Shown here: piece by piece, positions 59,429-64,000 of the stretch
Numbering within the stretch: position 1 is the first letter of the stretch
How the letters are laid out: every line of letters begins with the position of its first letter
NCBI GenBank assembly: GCA_020832105.1
Contig: JAFIFH010000052.1
Location: 1 to 64,000, forward strand
Length of the DNA: 64,000 nucleotides
DNA from: Idiomarina sp.
Lineage (GTDB): Bacteria; Pseudomonadota; Gammaproteobacteria; Enterobacterales; Alteromonadaceae
Direction of reading: 5' to 3'
The notes under the pieces: model-generated
Seen by the model: only the letters and a program-made list of their open reading frames with translations
Told to the model about the DNA's origin: nothing
Databases searched by the model: none
Program-made: the position numbers and the translations under genes

Positions 59429-60679
59429 TTACTTGCGGTCCTGCATGTAGTTTTTCGGTAGGTCGATGCGCGCCACACCTGTGGCTACCGCTGCATCAGC
59501 GACTGCGCGCGCTACCCGGGCGCATAAGCGCGGGTCGATAGGCTTCGGAATAATATAGTCTGGCCCAAACTCTAGCTTATCGGCACCCGCTGCAGCAACC
59601 ACTTCAGCGCTCACCGGTTCTTTGGCCAGGCTGCGAATGGCTTCAACCGCGGCCAGCTTCATTTCATCATTAATCGCACTGGCCCGAACATCAAGCGCGC
59701 CGCGAAAGATAAATGGAAAGCACAACACGTTGTTGACCTGGTTCGGATAATCCGAGCGACCAGTTGCCATAATTAAATCACTACGGGTGGCCAGTGCAAG
59801 CTCAGGTCGAATTTCCGGGTCCGGGTTAGAGCAGGCAAATACGATAGGCTTAGGTGCCATCAAGGATAACGCTTCGGCACTGAAGAGATCAGGCCCGGAA
59901 ACCCCAACAAAAATGTCTGCGCCGGTGATCACATCTTCTAAGGTGCGCTTGTCAGTGTTGTTGGCGAACAGCTGTTTGTATTGATTGAGGTCGTCGCGGC
60001 GAGTGTGAATCACGCCTTTGGAATCGAGCATATAAATGTTTTCACGCTGGGCGCCACATTTGATCAACAGCTCCATACAGGCAATGGCGGCTGCGCCGGC
60101 CCCCATACAAACAATTTTTGCGTATTCAATATCTTTGCCCTGGATTTCCAGTGCATTGAGCAAACCCGCCGAGGTTACAATTGCAGTACCATGTTGATCG
60201 TCATGAAATACCGGGATATCGCAGCGTTCAATCAATGCCTGTTCAATTTCAAAGCATTCCGGGGCCTTAATATCTTCCAGGTTAATCCCACCAAAGGTGT
60301 CGGCAATATTCGCCACTGTGTTGATAAAATCCTGCGTGGTGCGGTGTTTTACTTCAATATCGATGGAGTCCAGGCCTGCAAAGCGTTTGAACAGCAATGC
60401 TTTACCTTCCATCACCGGCTTAGATGCTAACGGACCCAGGTTGCCAAGACCCAGAATGGCGGTGCCGTTACTGATCACCGCGACCATATTGCCCTTCGCT
60501 GTATACCGATACACGTCGTCCGGGTTTTCTGCGATAGCGCGCACAGGCTCCGCAACACCGGGACTGTAAGCCAAAGCGAGGTCTTTGCTGGTGGCGGCGG
60601 GCTTCGTCAATTCAATGCTGATTTTTCCAGGAGTGGGTAAGGCATGATAATCGAGTGCTTGCTGACGAAAGTCTGTCAT
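59429..60679 (-). CDS. Malic enzyme (short form, no C-terminal phosphotransacetylase domain)
   Basis: ALAYSPGVAEPVRAI, FHDDQHGTAIVTSAGLLNAL, CMGAGAAAIACMELL. 416 aa. Confidence 0.93.
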   Translation of the reverse strand: MTDFRQQALDYHALPTPGKISIELTKPAATSKDLALAYSPGVAEPVRAIAENPDDVYRYTAKGNMVAVISNGTAILGLGNLGPLASKPVMEGKALLFKRFAGLDSIDIEVKHRTTQDFINTVANIADTFGGINLEDIKAPECFEIEQALIERCDIPVFHDDQHGTAIVTSAGLLNALEIQGKDIEYAKIVCMGAGAAAIACMELLIKCGAQRENIYMLDSKGVIHTRRDDLNQYKQLFANNTDKRTLEDVITGADIFVGVSGPDLFSAEALSLMAPKPIVFACSNPDPEIRPELALATRSDLIMATGRSDYPNQVNNVLCFPFIFRGALDVRASAINDEMKLAAVEAIRSLAKEPVSAEVVAAAGADKLEFGPDYIIPKPIDPRLCARVARAVADAAVATGVARIDLPKNYMQDRK

Positions 60680-60892
60680 GAATAAGGCCTATCGCTGAAG
60701 TGAGTGGGAGGGTTATGAATTAAAACTAGAATAAGTGTAGCGGCTTTGAGTTAGCAAACAAATCTTACCTGCAGGCGGGCGGCCCGGCAACCCGCAACTT
60801 GCGTCGCAGACCTGCAGCAGGTTATTGTGTCGCACTGAATATAGGGCCGCTCAGTAATACAGAGCGTAGTAAACAGATGAAAAGGCAGGACC

Positions 60893-61897
60893 ATGAAACA
60901 CTGGACACAGTTTTGGAATACCACAGCGACGCTCAGCAGTTTTGCTGAAGGCGATGCTGCTGCAGGCTACGATGGGGAGTTAAAATCATTCTGGGAGCAG
61001 GTATTTAATCGCGCACCGCAGTCTGCAACTGTGCTTGATATCGGCACGGGTAACGGCGCCCTGGCGTTTCTGGCCAATCAGTACAGTGAAGCACATGGCA
61101 AAGGGTTTGAGGTTCATGGTAGTGATGCGGCGAAGATAGATCCTGCGGCAACGTTTGCGAACCAGCCAGAGGTAGCCCAGGCGCTGCAAAAGATTACATT
61201 TCATAGCGAAGCGGTGAATGAAAAGCTGCCGTTTGAAGATGAGTCGGTAGACCTGGTGACCAGCCAGTTTGCGTTTGAATACGGCCAGCCACGAGAGTCC
61301 CTGGCGGAGATATTGCGGGTGCTCAAACCCGGTGGCGCTGCGGTACTGATGCTTCATCATGCTGACTCTGAAATCGTCAAAGAATCTCAGCTTGGGCGCG
61401 ACATTATTCAATATGCACTTGGTGAAACGCCCCTATTCATTCAGGCTGATCTACTACTGCGCATTGCGCATCAGTTTCTTGAGAATGGTAGCCTGGAGGA
61501 ATGGCAGAAAAGTCAGCACTGCCACGCGACCACTAAAACCACACAGTGGATTATGAAGGAGTTGCGTAACCGTTACAGTGAACCACAGCAGCGTATGTGG
61601 GTAGACGATGTTATCGGTCGGGTAGCGCGGATGATGCAGGATCTGCAGAAAGGTGAAACCATGCAGCGCCTGCAAGGGCTGGCGATGCAGTACGAGGCGT
61701 TGGCAGCGCACTCGATGCGCCTGGATGACCAGCTCAAGGCGGCCTATGACAAAGCTGCGGCGAATAACCTGTTAGATATGGCGCAAAGTATGCGCGCTAA
61801 AGCCAGTGTTGAACCATACTCTTTGGTCGTGAATGCTGAGCAGAACGACAAGAAATCGTTGTTTGCGATGAAAGTGGTGATTGGCAAAGCTGGTTAA
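60893..61897 (+). CDS. Class I SAM-dependent methyltransferase
   Basis: VLDIGTGNGALAFLA, VDLVTSQFAFEYGQPRESLAEILRVLKPGG. Confidence 0.85.
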   Translation: MKHWTQFWNTTATLSSFAEGDAAAGYDGELKSFWEQVFNRAPQSATVLDIGTGNGALAFLANQYSEAHGKGFEVHGSDAAKIDPAATFANQPEVAQALQKITFHSEAVNEKLPFEDESVDLVTSQFAFEYGQPRESLAEILRVLKPGGAAVLMLHHADSEIVKESQLGRDIIQYALGETPLFIQADLLLRIAHQFLENGSLEEWQKSQHCHATTKTTQWIMKELRNRYSEPQQRMWVDDVIGRVARMMQDLQKGETMQRLQGLAMQYEALAAHSMRLDDQLKAAYDKAAANNLLDMAQSMRAKASVEPYSLVVNAEQNDKKSLFAMKVVIGKAG

Positions 61898-61921
61898 CTG
61901 AGTTAACCAAGGCCAGAAACG

Positions 61922-61951
61922 AAAAAAGGTTGCCACAAGGCAACCTTTTTT
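61922..61951. terminator. Bidirectional terminator between the methyltransferase gene and rpmE
   Basis: AAAAAAGGTTGCC-ACAA-GGCAACCTTTTTT. Confidence 0.9.
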
Positions 61952-61965
61952 GCTGAAGCTTTGGC

Positions 61966-62178
61966 TTACTTAGACTTAAGTGCACCAAAACGCTTCTTGA
62001 AGCGGTCAACACGTCCACCAGTATCCAGAACTTTCTGCTTACCAGTGTAGAATGGGTGACATTCTGAACATACGTCTACGTGCAGGTTTTCACAGCGAGT
62101 AGAACGAGTTTCAAAAGCATGGCCACAAGAGCAAGTTACTTGAATGGCTTCGTACTTAGGATGGATACCTTCTTTCAT
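61966..62178 (-). CDS. rpmE: 50S ribosomal protein L31 (Cys-containing, zinc-type)
   Basis: [65 protein letters not shown]. Start corrected to 62178; the track ORF is N-terminally over-extended. Confidence 0.96.
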   Translation of the reverse strand: MKEGIHPKYEAIQVTCSCGHAFETRSTRCENLHVDVCSECHPFYTGKQKVLDTGGRVDRFKKRFGALKSK

Positions 62179-62332
62179 GGGGGTTACCTCATATTTGGGC
62201 CGCATCGCCATCCGTGCTTTCCACGAACACCATGCGCAACTAGCTTGGTTAAAAGAGCGGCGGATTTTACCTTGCAATAGCCCAATGATCAAGCGCCGCG
62301 TGCACAAATTCTGGTGGTCGGGGGGGGCTGCA

Positions 62333-64000
62333 ATGGTTAACATAGAAGGCCTGAAGTATCAGCAAACCAACGGCAAGGACAATGACGTGCGACTGATTCG
62401 AGTAGCGTTACCTGTACCAATGATGCGGCTGTTTGATTATCGTCTGGCTGACGATACCGCCTCAATGGCGGCGCAATACGAACCCGTGGTGGGTGCACGG
62501 GTACGCGTTTCCTTTGCGAACCGCGAACTGGTGGGCTTTATTACCGCAATCGATGTGACCTCGGACTTTGCCGCAGACAAAATCAAGGCTGCTGGCAAGA
62601 TCCTTGACGCACAGCCGTTGTTTCCCGCGCCACTGTGGCATTTACTGCATTTTGCGGCGCAGTATTACCATCACCCGCTGGGTGAGGTGCTGCAACATGC
62701 CGCGCCTGCGGCTCTGCGCAAAGGCGATCTGGCGGACTACCAAAGTGTACGCCAGTATCAGCTGACCGAAGCTGCCCAGGCGTGTGCTGCCGAGGACTTC
62801 AAGCGTGCACCTCAACAATGGCGTTTACTTAACGCGCTGCGCACCCGAGCCTATACCCCCAGTGAGTTACGCGACGAGGACTTTAGCCCCAGTGCACTGA
62901 AAGCCCTGCAGGATAAAGGCTTAATTGCCAGTGAAGATGTTGTACCCACGCTCACTGGTTGGTCTTTTCAGGCTGGCGCCGAGGGCCATGATCTCAATCC
63001 AGAGCAAGCGTTGGCAGTAGCGGCGCTGAGCCAGGCCACTGCAAAGTCATCGGGCAGTGTCTGGTTACTCGAGGGGGTTACTGGTAGCGGTAAAACTGAG
63101 GTGTATTTACAAGCCATGGTCGCGGTACTAAAAGCTGGTAAGCAGGTGTTGGTGCTGGTACCAGAGATTGGCTTGACCCCACAAACGGTGGCCCGCTTTA
63201 AAGAGCGCTTTCACGTGCCAGTGGTGGCGTTACATTCGGGCTTAAGCGATGGGGAGCGCCTACAGGGCTGGCTGCAGGCCCGTGATAATGAAGCCGCGAT
63301 TATTATTGGCACGAGGTCAGCTATTTTTACACCCTGCAGTGCGCTGGGCTTAATTGTTCTGGATGAGGAGCATGACAACTCATTTAAGCAGCAAGACGGC
63401 TTTCGCTATAACGCCCGGGATTTAGCCGTGAAGCGCGCTTACGATCAAAAGGTACCGCTGGTGCTGGGCACCGCCACGCCGTCGCTGGAGAGTATTGCTA
63501 ACGTGGAGAGCGGGCGTTACCACCACCTGCAACTCAGTATCCGCGCCGGCAATGCCAGCATGGCCAAACATCGGGTGATTGATCTTAAGCTTGAGCGCTT
63601 AAAGCATGGGCTGAGTGAATCACTACTTGGGCGCATGAAGCAACATCTTGAAGCCGGCAATCAGGTGTTACTGTTCCTCAACCGGCGCGGCTTCGCCAGT
63701 GCGTTGATGTGTCATGAGTGTGGCTGGGTGGGTGAATGTGCGCGCTGTGAGCGGCCGTTCACCGTGCATCAACAGCAGCATAATTTGCAATGCCACCACT
63801 GCGGAGCTGAACGGGCCATTCCTCGTCAGTGTCATGCCTGTGGCAGTACCCAGCTGATCACCCAGGGGCTTGGCACCGAGCAGCTCGAAGAGGTGCTAAC
63901 CGAAGCACTGCCCGACTACCCTGTGTTGCGTATTGACCGTGACAGCACCCGTAAAAAAGGCCAGTTGGCGGCACATTTAAGCGCCGCAGCCGCAGGTGAG
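62333..64000 (+). CDS. priA: Primosomal protein N' (PriA helicase), truncated by window end
   Basis: Frame open to the window end. [68 protein letters not shown], Cys-rich zinc-binding segment. Not in the supplied track because it has no stop in the window. Confidence 0.95.
   Translation, partial: MVNIEGLKYQQTNGKDNDVRLIRVALPVPMMRLFDYRLADDTASMAAQYEPVVGARVRVSFANRELVGFITAIDVTSDFAADKIKAAGKILDAQPLFPAPLWHLLHFAAQYYHHPLGEVLQHAAPAALRKGDLADYQSVRQYQLTEAAQACAAEDFKRAPQQWRLLNALRTRAYTPSELRDEDFSPSALKALQDKGLIASEDVVPTLTGWSFQAGAEGHDLNPEQALAVAALSQATAKSSGSVWLLEGVTGSGKTEVYLQAMVAVLKAGKQVLVLVPEIGLTPQTVARFKERFHVPVVALHSGLSDGERLQGWLQARDNEAAIIIGTRSAIFTPCSALGLIVLDEEHDNSFKQQDGFRYNARDLAVKRAYDQKVPLVLGTATPSLESIANVESGRYHHLQLSIRAGNASMAKHRVIDLKLERLKHGLSESLLGRMKQHLEAGNQVLLFLNRRGFASALMCHECGWVGECARCERPFTVHQQQHNLQCHHCGAERAIPRQCHACGSTQLITQGLGTEQLEEVLTEALPDYPVLRIDRDSTRKKGQLAAHLSAAAAGE

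Noticed and set aside
60680-60892. GC-rich stretch upstream of the methyltransferase gene checked for an ncRNA
   Set aside because: Short local inverted repeats only; no convincing promoter, terminator or known RNA motif.
61359-61711. Small ORFs on both strands inside the methyltransferase gene (61359..61556, 61454..61711)
   Set aside because: Out-of-frame or antisense within a well-supported CDS.

Overview
The window is a 64 kb chromosomal segment from a gammaproteobacterium. Gene content and order suggest Idiomarinaceae or another Alteromonadales relative, but this is an inference and was not tested. It starts at the 3' end of an rRNA operon (5S rRNA). Housekeeping blocks follow: sodC; tamBA; hemY-hemDX-hemC; lptM-lysA-dapF-DUF484-xerC-yigB-uvrD; rarD-yigI/recQ; rsmJ-dam-damX-aroB-aroK; mrcA; metL/metJ; gloA; malic enzyme; rpmE; and priA, which runs off the right edge. 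Accessory loci of interest: (1) a TonB/Oar-type receptor divergent from a tightly overlapping CstA-like transporter / small 'Cys-Cys-stop' protein / ArsA-Get3-like ATPase operon; (2) two poorly conserved pil/hof-like genes at the aroK-mrcA locus, with no secretin gene; (3) an ElaA-type GNAT fused to RsmJ; (4) a putative HExxH lipoprotein peptidase; (5) a nine-copy family of palindromic REP/BIME-like elements, two of which supply the stop codon of the adjacent gene; (6) a decayed old-yellow-enzyme fragment and a decayed 5S fragment. No CRISPR array, prophage, transposase or tRNA gene was recognised. The best candidate for an under-described system is the CstA / CC-stop / ATPase operon.
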